From positions 1-64,000 of the forward strand of contig CAJJBO010000015.1 of NCBI GenBank assembly GCA_905182485.1: a DNA stretch of 64,000 bases, given 5' to 3'. A program made the position numbers and the translations under genes. Of this stretch, positions 9,003-19,464 are shown piece by piece. Within the stretch, counting starts at the first letter, position 1; each line of letters starts with the position of its first letter. The DNA is from an uncultured Luminiphilus sp. (GTDB lineage Bacteria > Pseudomonadota > Gammaproteobacteria > Pseudomonadales > Halieaceae). The notes under the pieces were generated by a model. That model was not told the origin of the DNA. It saw only the letters and a program-made list of their open reading frames with translations, and ran no database searches.

Positions 9003-9653
9003 CTAATGCTCGCAATGGCTTTCCATCCGGATATTGCGAAGCATCACCATATCGTCATAGCCTTCGACTTCTTCAAAGGTGCGCTCCAGCATCTGGTTTA
9101 TGAGTGAGTGAATCGGATACTCAAGGGATCGCTCCAAAACGGCTACTCGCTCTCTGAACCCGGCATCTGTTTTTTTATTATGCTGCATGGGCGTTCCATC
9201 ATTCAAAGTGGTAAAACACAGTTCCGGATGCGTCTCGAGCCACTCTTGAGCCCGACAAAGCCCTCCGCGTAATAGCGCTTCCGTCTCTCGAATTTTAGGG
9301 AGAAGATGAAAGGCCTGCTTACTCAGGCCCCGATCAAAACGTTGCTTACTCTCTTTGTTCAGCTCTGCGTAGGGGCGATCGGCGAGCGCCATTCTTGGCG
9401 GCGCCGGGAACACGCTACTGCGTCGAGGACCCAATAGCCGGCGAGCCGCCACATCACACTTGCGCACGCCAGTGACCGACAATCCAATGGGCATATCAAT
9501 ACAAACTGTGGCTGTTTGCTGCATGACCGAGACCACATCGGCTAGAGTCTCGACGCGCTCGAGCACCCAGGCAGCGCCATCCCAGCCAGCGATGATCCAT
9601 CCAGCGCGACAGCCATCGATACCGGCCGCAAGAAAACGATCGGGATCAAGCAC
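9003..9653 (-). CDS. DUF429 family protein
   Basis: [49 protein letters not shown]. Confidence 0.8.
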   Translation of the reverse strand: MLDPDRFLAAGIDGCRAGWIIAGWDGAAWVLERVETLADVVSVMQQTATVCIDMPIGLSVTGVRKCDVAARRLLGPRRSSVFPAPPRMALADRPYAELNKESKQRFDRGLSKQAFHLLPKIRETEALLRGGLCRAQEWLETHPELCFTTLNDGTPMQHNKKTDAGFRERVAVLERSLEYPIHSLINQMLERTFEEVEGYDDMVMLRNIRMESHCEH

Positions 9654-9760
9654 TGTAATAACTCACCGAAAAAATCAAAGCTGCGGACCCACCACACCAC
9701 ACTCTCGAGATCACGCTCGCCAGACTCGACAAACGCATGACGTTCCTGGCGGTCCCCTCT

Positions 9761-10075
9761 CTACATTTGGAACTCAGGTAATCGTACCGTGAGATCCGCC
9801 GTGTCGGCAGCCACCACAATCTGGCAGGCAAGGCGAGAATTGTCCGCCCGGTCTGGACGCAGCCCCAGCATTGCGCTTTCCTGTACGTCGGGAGCAGGCA
9901 AATCACCTGAAACCTCAACAAAACAATGACAGGTGCCACAGATCGCACCTCCACCACAGTCTGCATCAATGCCCGGCACATTATGCTTGAGCGCCGTTTC
10001 CATCAGCGACAGGCCAACGTCCCCATCAACCATGCTCTCGGCCCCATCATGCTGAATAAAAGTGATTACCGTCAT
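9761..10075 (-). CDS. [2Fe-2S] ferredoxin, adrenodoxin/putidaredoxin type
   Basis: CGGGAICGTCHCFVEV and later SRLACQI cysteine. Confidence 0.88.
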   Translation of the reverse strand: MTVITFIQHDGAESMVDGDVGLSLMETALKHNVPGIDADCGGGAICGTCHCFVEVSGDLPAPDVQESAMLGLRPDRADNSRLACQIVVAADTADLTVRLPEFQM

Positions 10076-10172
10076 ACTTCCCAAACCCTCTCACTACGAT
10101 TGTTGTCGGCATACTGCGCCTTCACGCATCAACATTCATCTCAATAAAGCAACGCCATTCCGCGTTGTGTCG

Positions 10173-11351
10173 CTAGGTCGCGGCCACTTGGTCTGAATGA
10201 AGCGCGTCATGAAACGCCGCTAGCATACTCTGTTCATGACTTTGTGCCTCCCCCGTATCGAGGGGCCGCTCGAGCTTCATCCAGTCGATGTCGCCATCGT
10301 CGGACATGGTCTCATACTCAAGAATCCCAAGCTCTTCAAATTTAGGGCGCACCTTGTCGGTCAACAACCCAATTCTGCGCAAATTAGGCACCACGCGCTG
10401 AAACAGTAGATTGCGAAAAGTCGACATCACGAATCCATCTAGAACCTTTCGTCGACTTTCCTCGACGTCCCAGCCAAAGTGCCGAAAAACGTCAGTCGCC
10501 ACCAGCCGTTCGCGACTGATTGCACACGCTTCAAAAGCAAACAGCGCGCGCTCCTCGCGCTCTTCATCGGATAACGTCGTGATGAATTCTTCGAGATAAT
10601 TCACGCCAAAAGTGACATGCCGCGCCTCATCACGCGTTACCAAGTAGACAATATCTTTCAATACCGGGTCAGGCGTTGTCTCCCTAGCAGTATTGAACGC
10701 TGACAACGCCAAGCCTTCGATCACAATCTGCATGCCAATGAATTTAAGATCCCAGCGGGGGTCGGTGAGAATTTTATCGATGATGCTGTTCAGGTGCGTA
10801 TTGATGGGATACATCAGGCCAATACGCTTCTGGATGTACTGATTAAAGACCTCAACATGCCTCGCCTCATCAAAGGTCTGCGATGCCGCATATAATTTGG
10901 CATTGAACGTTGGTGCGCAGGAACAGAGCTGACTGGCCACTAATAACGCACCCTGCTCGCCATGGAGGAACTGAGACAGACTCCATGCATTCATGTGCAG
11001 CCAAAATTCGTCGCGTTCCTTATCGCTCAGCGCTAAGTAGGGCGGATAGTCGTGCAGATTCATGAGCTCAGCTTGCCCCGCCTCTTCAGGCCAAGGACGA
11101 TCCCAATCGATATCGATCTGCGGATCCCAATTAAGTTGCTTACCCAGCTCATATAACTTTTTTATTCGATCGTCCTGAACCGAATAGTCCCAGTTATAAG
11201 AGCCGGTGAGCGGTGTCTTGAAGATTTGCGCAACATGATCGACATCTTGGCTGGTCAGCACATCCTCTAGATCCGGATTTTCGGTGGGGTAATCAGGATT
11301 CGCAAATTGTTGGATTTTACGTGGCGTTTCAGTGTTCCATTCAATCTTCAT
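10173..11351 (-). CDS. Ferritin-like diiron oxygenase/oxidase family protein
   Basis: Two helix motifs FDEARHVEVF and TRDEARHVTFG in a 392-aa ORF. Confidence 0.7.
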   Translation of the reverse strand: MKIEWNTETPRKIQQFANPDYPTENPDLEDVLTSQDVDHVAQIFKTPLTGSYNWDYSVQDDRIKKLYELGKQLNWDPQIDIDWDRPWPEEAGQAELMNLHDYPPYLALSDKERDEFWLHMNAWSLSQFLHGEQGALLVASQLCSCAPTFNAKLYAASQTFDEARHVEVFNQYIQKRIGLMYPINTHLNSIIDKILTDPRWDLKFIGMQIVIEGLALSAFNTARETTPDPVLKDIVYLVTRDEARHVTFGVNYLEEFITTLSDEEREERALFAFEACAISRERLVATDVFRHFGWDVEESRRKVLDGFVMSTFRNLLFQRVVPNLRRIGLLTDKVRPKFEELGILEYETMSDDGDIDWMKLERPLDTGEAQSHEQSMLAAFHDALHSDQVAAT

Positions 11352-11443
11352 GACATTTCTCCTCTAGAGCGTCACATGATCCAGCGGTGCCTCCGAGTCC
11401 TCAAGGTGATTACTTGCCAACGCGAGGTCATTTATGGCCAAAT

Positions 11444-12535
11444 ATGGCGATGCAAGGTAGCTCCATTCCCAGCCAATACGTCCTGCTGCTCGTCGATCTA
11501 GCGGTCGAACGCGGCTGTTCGATAGACGCGATCTGCTCCGGCACACAGTTAACACTGCCCTCACTGTCCCAGCTGGGCGCGAGAGTGGATACGGGTGAGG
11601 TTGATCGCCTCACCATGAACGTGTTGGCACACACCAGCGACCCCCTAATAGGATTGGCGCTGGGACAGCGACTCAATCTCAGCGCTCACGCGGTGATCGG
11701 GCAAGCGTTTCTTACCTGCTCAAACCTAGCTGAAGCGCTCGACCTCTTGGATCGCTACGGCGCATTGCTGATGGGGACTCGCATACAGTTAATTAGGACT
11801 CCGAACAGCGAAGCGGATCGAGATGGCATGATCGTCGTACTAGATCAGACAGAACCAATGAAACGCTTTAATTACGAAGTGATCTTTTCGGCAATACAAA
11901 AAACACTCTCAGATCTACTGGGATCAGCGGTGCCCAATATCAAAGTCTCCTTTCCCTTTTCTGCCCCCCCTGACCTGACCCCCTTTACCCGCATATTTGG
12001 CGAACAAATATTTTTTGACGCCGCGCAGGCCGAGTTCAGCTTGCCACGGGACATTACCAGGCTCACTTTGCCATCCTCAAACCGAACGCTGCGCGAATTA
12101 TATGAGTCAGAGTGCGCACGCTTACTGGCGAGCCTGTCGGACAGCGCGAGCCTCACAGAACAAACACTCGCATTAATAGATAAGCTCGAAGGGCAATACC
12201 CGCAACTCGAGCAGGTGGCGTCAATGCTCAATATGAGCACGCGTAGTTTTAGACGACGCCTCAAATCCGAAGCAGCTTCTTTTCAGGGACTCCTCAATGA
12301 CGTTCGAGTCAAGCACGCGCGACGCTATCTACGAGACACCAACCTATCAGTCGAAGCGATAGCGGTCTCACTGGGATTTAACGACGCCTCCAATTTTCGA
12401 CGTGCCTTTATCCAGTGGACCGGAGAATCGCCGGCAGAGTGGCGACGCACATCGCTGGGTGATAACCCAACGAACCTAGAGAGCCCTGACCTCGAACCCG
12501 CTAATGGGGAAGTGCAGAAACACAGCGTCACCTGA
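11444..12535 (+). CDS. AraC family transcriptional regulator (arabinose-binding-domain type)
   Basis: C-terminal LEQVASMLNMSTRSFRRRLKSEAASFQGLLNDVRVKHARRYLRDTNLSVEAIAVSLGFNDASNFRRAFIQWTGESPAEWRR. Confidence 0.88.
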   Translation: MAMQGSSIPSQYVLLLVDLAVERGCSIDAICSGTQLTLPSLSQLGARVDTGEVDRLTMNVLAHTSDPLIGLALGQRLNLSAHAVIGQAFLTCSNLAEALDLLDRYGALLMGTRIQLIRTPNSEADRDGMIVVLDQTEPMKRFNYEVIFSAIQKTLSDLLGSAVPNIKVSFPFSAPPDLTPFTRIFGEQIFFDAAQAEFSLPRDITRLTLPSSNRTLRELYESECARLLASLSDSASLTEQTLALIDKLEGQYPQLEQVASMLNMSTRSFRRRLKSEAASFQGLLNDVRVKHARRYLRDTNLSVEAIAVSLGFNDASNFRRAFIQWTGESPAEWRRTSLGDNPTNLESPDLEPANGEVQKHSVT

Positions 12536-13402
12536 GGGCAGGTTGCGCTTAATGACACATTGATGTTCATCCATAAAGACTAAATGGCCCTCGGTGCTGT
12601 CGCGCGCGTAATCGGTTGGTCTAACAGAGACAAGCGAGTCACGCGCAAAAGCCCCCGACAACTCGCCAACAAAATCCTGAAATCGGTCGCCAGTCACCCT
12701 GTCATAGATTTGGCGCTCGGAGACCAACACTGACCTGCCGTGACCTAGCGCTGCTATTCGCCGCATCCATGCCTGCACCAAAGGCGGCAACGCCAATAGG
12801 GTCTCCCGATTAATGGCTGACGCCATCCACAGCGGATGGTAGCAACATAAATCGAGGTAGCCCGCGTGTGCGTCCCCTAAAAACCGATCTTGCTTGAGCA
12901 GGCCATTTAATTGCTCCACAAAATCTTCAACTAGCCGTGCTGCGGCGCGCTGTGACAGTTTCTCAATTGTCGAGCCTTTCATCATGTCCGAGCGATCCTT
13001 CAGAAATCGAAACAGTCCGAAGAGACCCAAGTCTTGAGCCAGCAATCGCAGCACACTGATCGGTGACGCTGCGGCGATCACAGCAAAAAAGATCCGATCC
13101 TCCGCATGCCGGCGCAATAATTCCTCGGTCTTAGATAAACGGCCAGCCGGCTTCAACCGATCACTGACTCCAGCCAGCGCGTCAAACGCTAATGCTGAAT
13201 CACAGTAAAAATGTGCGCCAATCTGTAGCACCGGAATACGGCGATAACCACTGAGGAAAACATCTAAGAAAGGCCGAGGTGGCTGCGCGGGCACTATAAC
13301 CGAACCCCATTGGATCCCAGCCATGCCCAGCGCCAAGCGCAATTTCTCTGAATAAGGCGAAGCCAAATAATGATACAAAATAGGTGTGTGTGATTCAGAC
13401 AT
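12476..13402 (-). CDS. Glutathione S-transferase family protein
   Basis: SPYSEKLRLALGMAGIQWGSVIVPAQPPRPFL...RRIPVLQIGAHFYCDSALAFDAL. Confidence 0.75.
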   Translation of the reverse strand: MSESHTPILYHYLASPYSEKLRLALGMAGIQWGSVIVPAQPPRPFLDVFLSGYRRIPVLQIGAHFYCDSALAFDALAGVSDRLKPAGRLSKTEELLRRHAEDRIFFAVIAAASPISVLRLLAQDLGLFGLFRFLKDRSDMMKGSTIEKLSQRAAARLVEDFVEQLNGLLKQDRFLGDAHAGYLDLCCYHPLWMASAINRETLLALPPLVQAWMRRIAALGHGRSVLVSERQIYDRVTGDRFQDFVGELSGAFARDSLVSVRPTDYARDSTEGHLVFMDEHQCVIKRNLPSGDAVFLHFPISGFEVRAL

Positions 13403-13492
13403 GTCCAACGCTAAGCAACCCTCTTCCCAGTAGCCTGGCAAATCGACCACCCGTTAGACCGTCGATTTGGCCGTCGATTTAGCAATAAAAAA

Positions 13493-13515
13493 AAAGCCGG
13501 CGAATCGCCGGCTTT
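13493..13515 (-). terminator. Rho-independent terminator downstream of the histone H1-like gene
   Basis: AAAGCCGGCGAATCGCCGGCTTT hairpin; T-tract on the minus strand. Confidence 0.85.
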
Positions 13516-13554
13516 ACATAGCGGTAAACCACTGAAGACAGCGGCAAACCGGCT

Positions 13555-14010
13555 TTAACGCTTTTTCTTGCTAGCAGCTTTTTTCTTTGCGGGTGCTTTC
13601 TTCTTAGCAGCTGCCTTCTTCTTGGCAGGTGCTTTCTTAGCAGGTGCTTTCTTAGCAGGTGCTTTCTTCTTGGCAGCTGCCTTTTTCTTAGCAGGTGCTT
13701 TCTTCTTAGTCAGCTGCCTTTTTCTTAGCAGGTGCCTTCTTCTTGACAGCCGCCTTCTTCTTAGCACTGCCTTCTTCTTAGCAGGTGCCTTCTTCTTAGC
13801 AGGTGCCTTCTTCTTAGCAGCTGCCTTCTTCTTGGCAGGTGCCTTCTTGGCAGCTGCCTTCTTCTTGGCAGGTGCCTTCTTGGCAGCTGCCTTTTTCTTA
13901 GCAGGTGCTTTCTTCGCAGCTGCCTTTTTCTTGGCAGGTGCTTTCTTCTTTGCTACTACTTTTTTCTTTGCAGCGGGTTTCTTTTTTGTTGCTTTCTTTG
14001 CAGCGGCCAT
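13555..14010 (-). CDS. Histone H1-like Lys/Ala/Pro-rich repeat protein
   Basis: MAAAKKATKKKPAAKKKVVAKKKAPAKKKAAAKKAPAKK...; tandem AKKKAPAKK units; interior AVLRRRRLSRRRHLLRKRQLT is the repeat read in the wrong frame between compensating indels. Confidence 0.85.
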   Translation of the reverse strand: MAAAKKATKKKPAAKKKVVAKKKAPAKKKAAAKKAPAKKKAAAKKAPAKKKAAAKKAPAKKKAAAKKKAPAKKKAPAKKKAVLRRRRLSRRRHLLRKRQLTKKKAPAKKKAAAKKKAPAKKAPAKKAPAKKKAAAKKKAPAKKKAASKKKR

Positions 14011-14094
14011 AGGTCCCTCCTAAAGGTGTCCGTCCCGTTACCAACGCTATCAAGGTTTATATTTATTGACAAGCAAACTGAATGGCATTTAACC

Positions 14095-14730
14095 CTAGCG
14101 CAATACGCCCATTATGTGACGAGTAATGTCATCGACAGCACCGATACCATCAAGTTGGTGATATTGAACGGCATCGAGTGCGCGGTAAAAATTGACCAGT
14201 GGACGCGTTTGCTCATGATAAACACTTAAACGCTTCTTCACTGTGTCCTCATGATCATCCTCACGCTGCACCAGTGGTTCACCTGACTCGTCGTCTACAT
14301 CAGGTCGCGAGGGCGGGCTGTAGTCAACATGATAAATGCGGCCGGACCCCGGATGGACTCTTCGTCCACTCAAGCGCTTAACGATCTCCTCATCCGAAAC
14401 CGTAATTTCCAACACGTGATCAATCGCGATGCCCTCATCCACCATTGCCTGAGCCTGCGGAATAGTTCGAGGGAAACCATCAAATAAACAACCATTTACA
14501 CAGTCTTCTTGCTGTAGTCGCTCTTTTACTAAAGCAATAATGATGTCGTCGGATACTAGGCCACCAGACTCCATAATCGCTTTCGCCTGCTGCCCAAGTT
14601 CAGTGCCCGCAGCGACGGCGGCGCGCAACATATCTCCGGTAGAGATTTGCGGAATGCCGAATTGCTCACAAATAAACTGAGCCTGTGTTCCCTTGCCGGC
14701 GCCAGGCGGGCCAATAAATATGATGCGCAT
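14095..14730 (-). CDS. adk: Adenylate kinase
   Basis: [49 protein letters not shown]. Confidence 0.97.
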   Translation of the reverse strand: MRIIFIGPPGAGKGTQAQFICEQFGIPQISTGDMLRAAVAAGTELGQQAKAIMESGGLVSDDIIIALVKERLQQEDCVNGCLFDGFPRTIPQAQAMVDEGIAIDHVLEITVSDEEIVKRLSGRRVHPGSGRIYHVDYSPPSRPDVDDESGEPLVQREDDHEDTVKKRLSVYHEQTRPLVNFYRALDAVQYHQLDGIGAVDDITRHIMGVLR

Positions 14731-14811
14731 AAATGAAAAATTCCTGAAATACAATGTGGTCGACGCAGTCCTCAGCCGCTAACGCTACACAGGCCGTCGT
14801 CATGCCGCAAG

Positions 14812-15642
14812 TCATTCAATTTGCGAGCGATCGCGTTTTGCTGCCTGCCAGAGTGCCTCCAACGTACTGACACTTTCATCCTCGAGACGACTTCCGTTGG
14901 CAATGGCCTGCTCTTCCATCAATCGAAAACGACCCTCGAATTTTTTAGTCGCACCTCTCATAGCCGTTTCCGCATCGAAATCTAAGTGGCGGGCGAGGTT
15001 AACCACACAAAACAATACATCGCCCAGCTCGGACTTTATCGCCGCCCCTTCACCTTCGACCAGTGCCTCTTTTAATTCGCAAATCTCTTCCTCGAGTTTT
15101 TCAAAAACGCCCGCCACGTCCGCCCAGTCAAAACCAACGCGCGCCGCCCGCTTCTGTATTTTTTGCGCTCTTGTTAAGGCGGGCAGGTTCAGTGGGATAT
15201 CGTCCAAAATACCTGACTGGTGCTTGCGCTGGCGCTCAATGCGCTTGATTTTCTCCCAGCTGTCAGACACATCAGAAACAACTATTGGCGCCTCGTACTG
15301 CGCGTTGCTGTTGCGCGAAAACACATGCGGATGCCGACGAATTAATTTTTTTGATAAACCATCCACCACGTCAGCAAAGTTGAAGTACTGCTTTTCGTCC
15401 GCCATCTGCGCGTAAAACAAGACCTGAAATAACACGTCACCCGCTTCTTCTCTTATCTGATCGAAATCGTTCGACTCAATCGCGTCAGCCAGCTCATAAG
15501 CTTCCTCGAGTGTATGGGAAACAATGGATTGAAAAGTCTGACCGACATCCCACGGACAACCCTGATCAGGATCTCGTAACCGACGGACAATGCCCAACAA
15601 GTGCTCTATTTGAACCGGCTCAGGGCCACTTTCATCGACCAT
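14812..15642 (-). CDS. mazG: Nucleoside triphosphate pyrophosphohydrolase
   Basis: GIVRRLRDPDQGCPWDVGQTFQSIVSHTLEEAYELADAIE; second MazG repeat EEEICELKEAL...ELGDVLFCVVNLARH. Confidence 0.95.
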   Translation of the reverse strand: MVDESGPEPVQIEHLLGIVRRLRDPDQGCPWDVGQTFQSIVSHTLEEAYELADAIESNDFDQIREEAGDVLFQVLFYAQMADEKQYFNFADVVDGLSKKLIRRHPHVFSRNSNAQYEAPIVVSDVSDSWEKIKRIERQRKHQSGILDDIPLNLPALTRAQKIQKRAARVGFDWADVAGVFEKLEEEICELKEALVEGEGAAIKSELGDVLFCVVNLARHLDFDAETAMRGATKKFEGRFRLMEEQAIANGSRLEDESVSTLEALWQAAKRDRSQIE

Positions 15643-15706
15643 TTTGGTCCTCTCTTACTCGTTCAAGCCCAAGCCTCGAAAGAGGCCCTAGGAAAAGAAA
15701 TACCAC

Positions 15707-16630
15707 TCAAGCTGAATCAGTGTTCGAAAATACGCCAGTTGAAAGATAGCGATCACCACGGTCACAAATAATGGCGACAATGACAGCATCCTCAACCTCG
15801 GCGCTCAAGCGCATGGCGGCGGCCACTGCGCCGCCAGAAGAGACGCCGGCAAAAATGCCCTCTTCCCGCGCGAGACGACGCATCATTACCTCAGACTCTG
15901 ACTGCCCAATATCCATGACGCGGTCAACACGATCAGCAGAATAAATTTCGGGCAAATATGCCAGCGGCCACCGTCGTATACCGGGAATTTGCGAGCCATC
16001 TGTGGGCTGCAATCCAATGATTTGTATTACCGGGTTCTGGCTTTTTAAAAAACGCGAAACGCCCATGATCGTTCCAGTCGTTCCCATTGAAGCAATAAAA
16101 TGCGTAATCCGACCTTCCGACTGCTCCCATATCTCCGGGCCAGTCGATCCAAAGTGCCCCACAGGATTATCGGGGTTTGAAAACTGATTCAATACCAAAC
16201 CCTGGCCCTGAGATTGCATGGCCAGCGCGAGATCACGTGCCGCCTCCATACCCTCTTCGGCAGAGACATCGATCAGCTCAGCGCCAAACGCCCGCATCGC
16301 GCCCTTCCGCTCTTCACTTTGATTAGCCGGCATTATCAACTTAATCCGATAACCCTTGATCGCTGCGGCCATCGCTAACGCGATACCCGTATTGCCGCTC
16401 GTGGCTTCGATCAACGTATCACCCGGCGCAATCTCACCTCGGCCCTCCGCCTCTCTGATCATGCTGATCGCAGGGCGATCTTTAACGGATCCCGCCGGAT
16501 TGTTGCCTTCAAGCTTACCTAGAATCAGATTAGAGGTGTCCCCTGGAATGCGCTGCAAACGCACCAGCGGCGTATTACCGATAGTATCCTCAATAGTTGG
16601 AAAATTACTCACTAGGGTTACTTGCCTCAA
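15707..16630 (-). CDS. cysM: Cysteine synthase B (start codon uncertain)
   Basis: TIEDTIGNTPLVRLQRIPG; LEGNNPAGSVKDRPA; ATSGNTGIALA. Confidence 0.93.
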   Translation of the reverse strand: MRQVTLVSNFPTIEDTIGNTPLVRLQRIPGDTSNLILGKLEGNNPAGSVKDRPAISMIREAEGRGEIAPGDTLIEATSGNTGIALAMAAAIKGYRIKLIMPANQSEERKGAMRAFGAELIDVSAEEGMEAARDLALAMQSQGQGLVLNQFSNPDNPVGHFGSTGPEIWEQSEGRITHFIASMGTTGTIMGVSRFLKSQNPVIQIIGLQPTDGSQIPGIRRWPLAYLPEIYSADRVDRVMDIGQSESEVMMRRLAREEGIFAGVSSGGAVAAAMRLSAEVEDAVIVAIICDRGDRYLSTGVFSNTDSA

Positions 16631-16712
16631 GTAAAAAGGGGCTCAGTATACCGACACTCTGACAATTTACTGCGCAGCACCTAATAGCCGCGGCGCACAA
16701 ATACTCGGAGCA

Positions 16713-17441
16713 TTATGTCTTTTTTAGTTGTCGATAAATCTCTCGGCTATGCAACGTGCGGCCAGCAGTCAGCTGATTCAGCGCGGCACGGGTTATCTGC
16801 TTGATCGGTGTCCAATCCAGCGTAGGCGCGACCAGACCAACCGCAAGCCAATCTGCCACCGCAGTCACTTGCGCCCCGGTGATCACAGGCCCCATGGCAC
16901 CGGCCTTCTCGGCTGCCAACACCGGGCAAAAACCGCAACCCACTTCGAAGCGGTATGCGCACTCAGGCTGAATTTCGTCACCCTCGCAATCGCAAAACCA
17001 ATCTATGCGATACCCCAACTCACTCAACAGTGTCAGCTCAAAACGTCTGAGGATCGTCTCAGAGGGACCGTTGCTGAGCGCTTCAACACTTTCTCCATAG
17101 CTTATGAAAACATCAGGATACGGATCGAAGCGTGGCACCACCCGATTAACAAGCTCGTTGACATATAGCCCGCTCATGAGCGCGTCACCGCGCAGAACGT
17201 AAGAAGGCCTCGGCGACTCTGCCGCACGTAACGTCCTTAACTCACCTCGCCCCACCAGAGTGATAAGCAGGGGGGAAAATGGCTGTAGTAAAGCAGCGAG
17301 TGACCCCCCCTGCTTGCGCCGATGAGCACCTCGAACAACCGCACTGCATCGACCTGATTCGGCCGTGAGAAGCTCTATCAAGAGGCCGCTGTCCCCATAC
17401 GCCTTTCGGTTCAGCACCCATGCGGGCTGTAGCATCGTCAT
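16713..17441 (-). CDS. recO: DNA repair protein RecO
   Basis: [45 protein letters not shown] overlap with era stop. Confidence 0.92.
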   Translation of the reverse strand: MTMLQPAWVLNRKAYGDSGLLIELLTAESGRCSAVVRGAHRRKQGGSLAALLQPFSPLLITLVGRGELRTLRAAESPRPSYVLRGDALMSGLYVNELVNRVVPRFDPYPDVFISYGESVEALSNGPSETILRRFELTLLSELGYRIDWFCDCEGDEIQPECAYRFEVGCGFCPVLAAEKAGAMGPVITGAQVTAVADWLAVGLVAPTLDWTPIKQITRAALNQLTAGRTLHSREIYRQLKKT

Positions 17442-18349
17442 GATCCACTCAACGGATCCAGCCCCAGCGTTTTCAAAGCCCTGATGTCGTCGGACCAACC
17501 CGACTTCACCTTCACCCACAGCTTCAGCATCACCTTAGCGTCGAATGCGCGCTCCATATCCTTTCTGGCAGCTGTACCGATCGATTTGAGACGCCCGCCC
17601 GACTCGCCGACAAGAATCTTTTTCTGTCCATCCCGCTCTACCAAAATGAGCGCACTAATATGCAATACGCCCTTCTCATCAGCGCTAAAGTCCTCTATTT
17701 CAACGGCGGTTGCGTATGGCAGTTCATCTCCCAACTGCCTGATGATTTTTTCGCGAACCAGCTCTGCAGCAAGAAACCGCTGACTTCGATCCGTGATCTG
17801 GTCTTCAGGAAATAAGTGGGGGCCCAAGGGAGCGTATTGCTGAACATACTGCGTCAACTCTTCTAGACCACGCCGGCGCAACGCCGACACAGGTAAAACC
17901 GCATCGAATTGGCAACGAGCTGAGAGGCTTTTCGCAAACGGCAACAATACCGACTGATCCTCAAGTAAATCGACTTTATTGATCACGAGTGCGACCGGGC
18001 CGCTTTGCTGCGCTGCCAGTGACAGCACCAATTCGTCCTCATCTGTCCAACGTGTTCGATCACACAATACCAGCGTCACGTCGACGTCATTCATTGCCGC
18101 GGCAGCCGTCCGGTTCATGACCTGATTAATTGCCTTTGACTGCCCCATGTGAATACCTGGCGTGTCCACAAAAACAAGTTGCAGCGAGCCTTCTGTTTTC
18201 ACTCCCAATAGTTGATGCCGCGTTGTCTGGGGCTTTCGAGACGTAATACTCAGCTTTTGTCCCAGTAAATGATTAAGCAGTGTTGACTTGCCAACATTGG
18301 GTCGACCCACGATGGCGACCACGCCACAGTGCTGATCAGACTGGGTCAT
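17438..18349 (-). CDS. era: GTPase Era
   Basis: [46 protein letters not shown]-terminal KH region. Confidence 0.97.
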   Translation of the reverse strand: MTQSDQHCGVVAIVGRPNVGKSTLLNHLLGQKLSITSRKPQTTRHQLLGVKTEGSLQLVFVDTPGIHMGQSKAINQVMNRTAAAAMNDVDVTLVLCDRTRWTDEDELVLSLAAQQSGPVALVINKVDLLEDQSVLLPFAKSLSARCQFDAVLPVSALRRRGLEELTQYVQQYAPLGPHLFPEDQITDRSQRFLAAELVREKIIRQLGDELPYATAVEIEDFSADEKGVLHISALILVERDGQKKILVGESGGRLKSIGTAARKDMERAFDAKVMLKLWVKVKSGWSDDIRALKTLGLDPLSGS

Positions 18350-19034
18350 GATGCACCAACTTGGCGACCATCAGAGCGGCTGCGCTTTGCTCTGCACGTC
18401 GCCGGCTAGAACCCACCGCCTCAGCGGTCAATTTCCTGCTGGGTAGCCAACACTGCACCTCGAAAGATTGCGCATGATCGCTACCCGAGACGGCGGTAAT
18501 GTTGTACTCGGGAAGTGCTTCTTTTCTTGCTTGAAGCCATTCCTGCAACTGCGTCTTCGCATCAACGACATCATGCGGCGACACTGCCTCAATACTCGAG
18601 ACCAGCCAATGGCCTACGACGATGAGGGCTCGCTCTGTGCAATCATCCAGCACCACAGCGCCTGCTAGCGCCTCAAGTGTATCGGCAAGGATCGATTCCC
18701 GATGCCGCCCACCGCTCTTGCGCTCACTCTCGCCTAAAATGAGGTGCTCAGACAATCCCAGCTCGCGCGCCACCCTCGACAGGGCCCCACCACTGACAAC
18801 ACTTGCCCGCATGCGACTGAGGGTACCCTCGTCAACCTCAGGAAACCGATGGAAATATAACTGTTTAGCAACAATAAAATCCAGAATTGCATCTCCCAAA
18901 AACTCTAATCGCTCATTGTGAACCTTGCCCGCACTGCGATGCGTCAGGGCGCGGACCAATAAGTCGGCATTAGAAAACTCATAGCCCAACTTTGCCTGCA
19001 AAGATTCGACCTCAATCGGTCTAAGCCCCGTCAA
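18336..19034 (-). CDS. rnc: Ribonuclease III
   Basis: [40 protein letters not shown]-terminal dsRBD. Confidence 0.96.
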   Translation of the reverse strand: MTGLRPIEVESLQAKLGYEFSNADLLVRALTHRSAGKVHNERLEFLGDAILDFIVAKQLYFHRFPEVDEGTLSRMRASVVSGGALSRVARELGLSEHLILGESERKSGGRHRESILADTLEALAGAVVLDDCTERALIVVGHWLVSSIEAVSPHDVVDAKTQLQEWLQARKEALPEYNITAVSGSDHAQSFEVQCWLPSRKLTAEAVGSSRRRAEQSAAALMVAKLVHHDPV

Positions 19035-19447
19035 GAACGCCCCACGGCAATCGTTTCGATAACCAGATCGTCAAATTGCATTACTCCGTCAAGAATCCAA
19101 AACAACGGAAATCGGGCTTCATAACGCGCATCGACAACGATGACACCTCTCTCTGGGTAGATGGTAATGTCGTTAACCTCGACGCCACGCACTTGGTTCG
19201 TCTCTAACAACGTTGCCAGCCGACTCCTGAGTTGCGGCACGGTCTCGCCAGACACGGGTTGCTCAACCACAGCACGCAGCACGATGTTCTTCACGGTGAC
19301 GTACTCAAAGTAACCTGGCGCCACGCGAAGCGCAGCGATCAAGAGCAACCCGAAAAGAGCCAAGTTCGTTGTGATGGCCCATAAACTCACTGCCGCGTTG
19401 CGGCGTCTTGCGCTTACCTGTGAGCGCTGCAGCTCACGTCTACTCAC
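19031..19447 (-). CDS. DUF4845 family protein
   Basis: Position between lepB and rnc, single N-terminal TM, conserved length. Confidence 0.75.
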   Translation of the reverse strand: MSRRELQRSQVSARRRNAAVSLWAITTNLALFGLLLIAALRVAPGYFEYVTVKNIVLRAVVEQPVSGETVPQLRSRLATLLETNQVRGVEVNDITIYPERGVIVVDARYEARFPLFWILDGVMQFDDLVIETIAVGRS

Positions 19448-19464
19448 ACCCGCCCCCTAAATCG

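Noticed and set aside
13560-14000. Repeat array considered as CRISPR
   Set aside because: Repeats are contiguous codon-level coding repeats with no unique spacers.
13568-14023. Long + strand ORF of Ala/Phe/Leu repeats (FLAGAFFLAAAFF...)
   Set aside because: It is the exact antisense of the histone H1-like Lys/Ala repeat gene and has no independent support.
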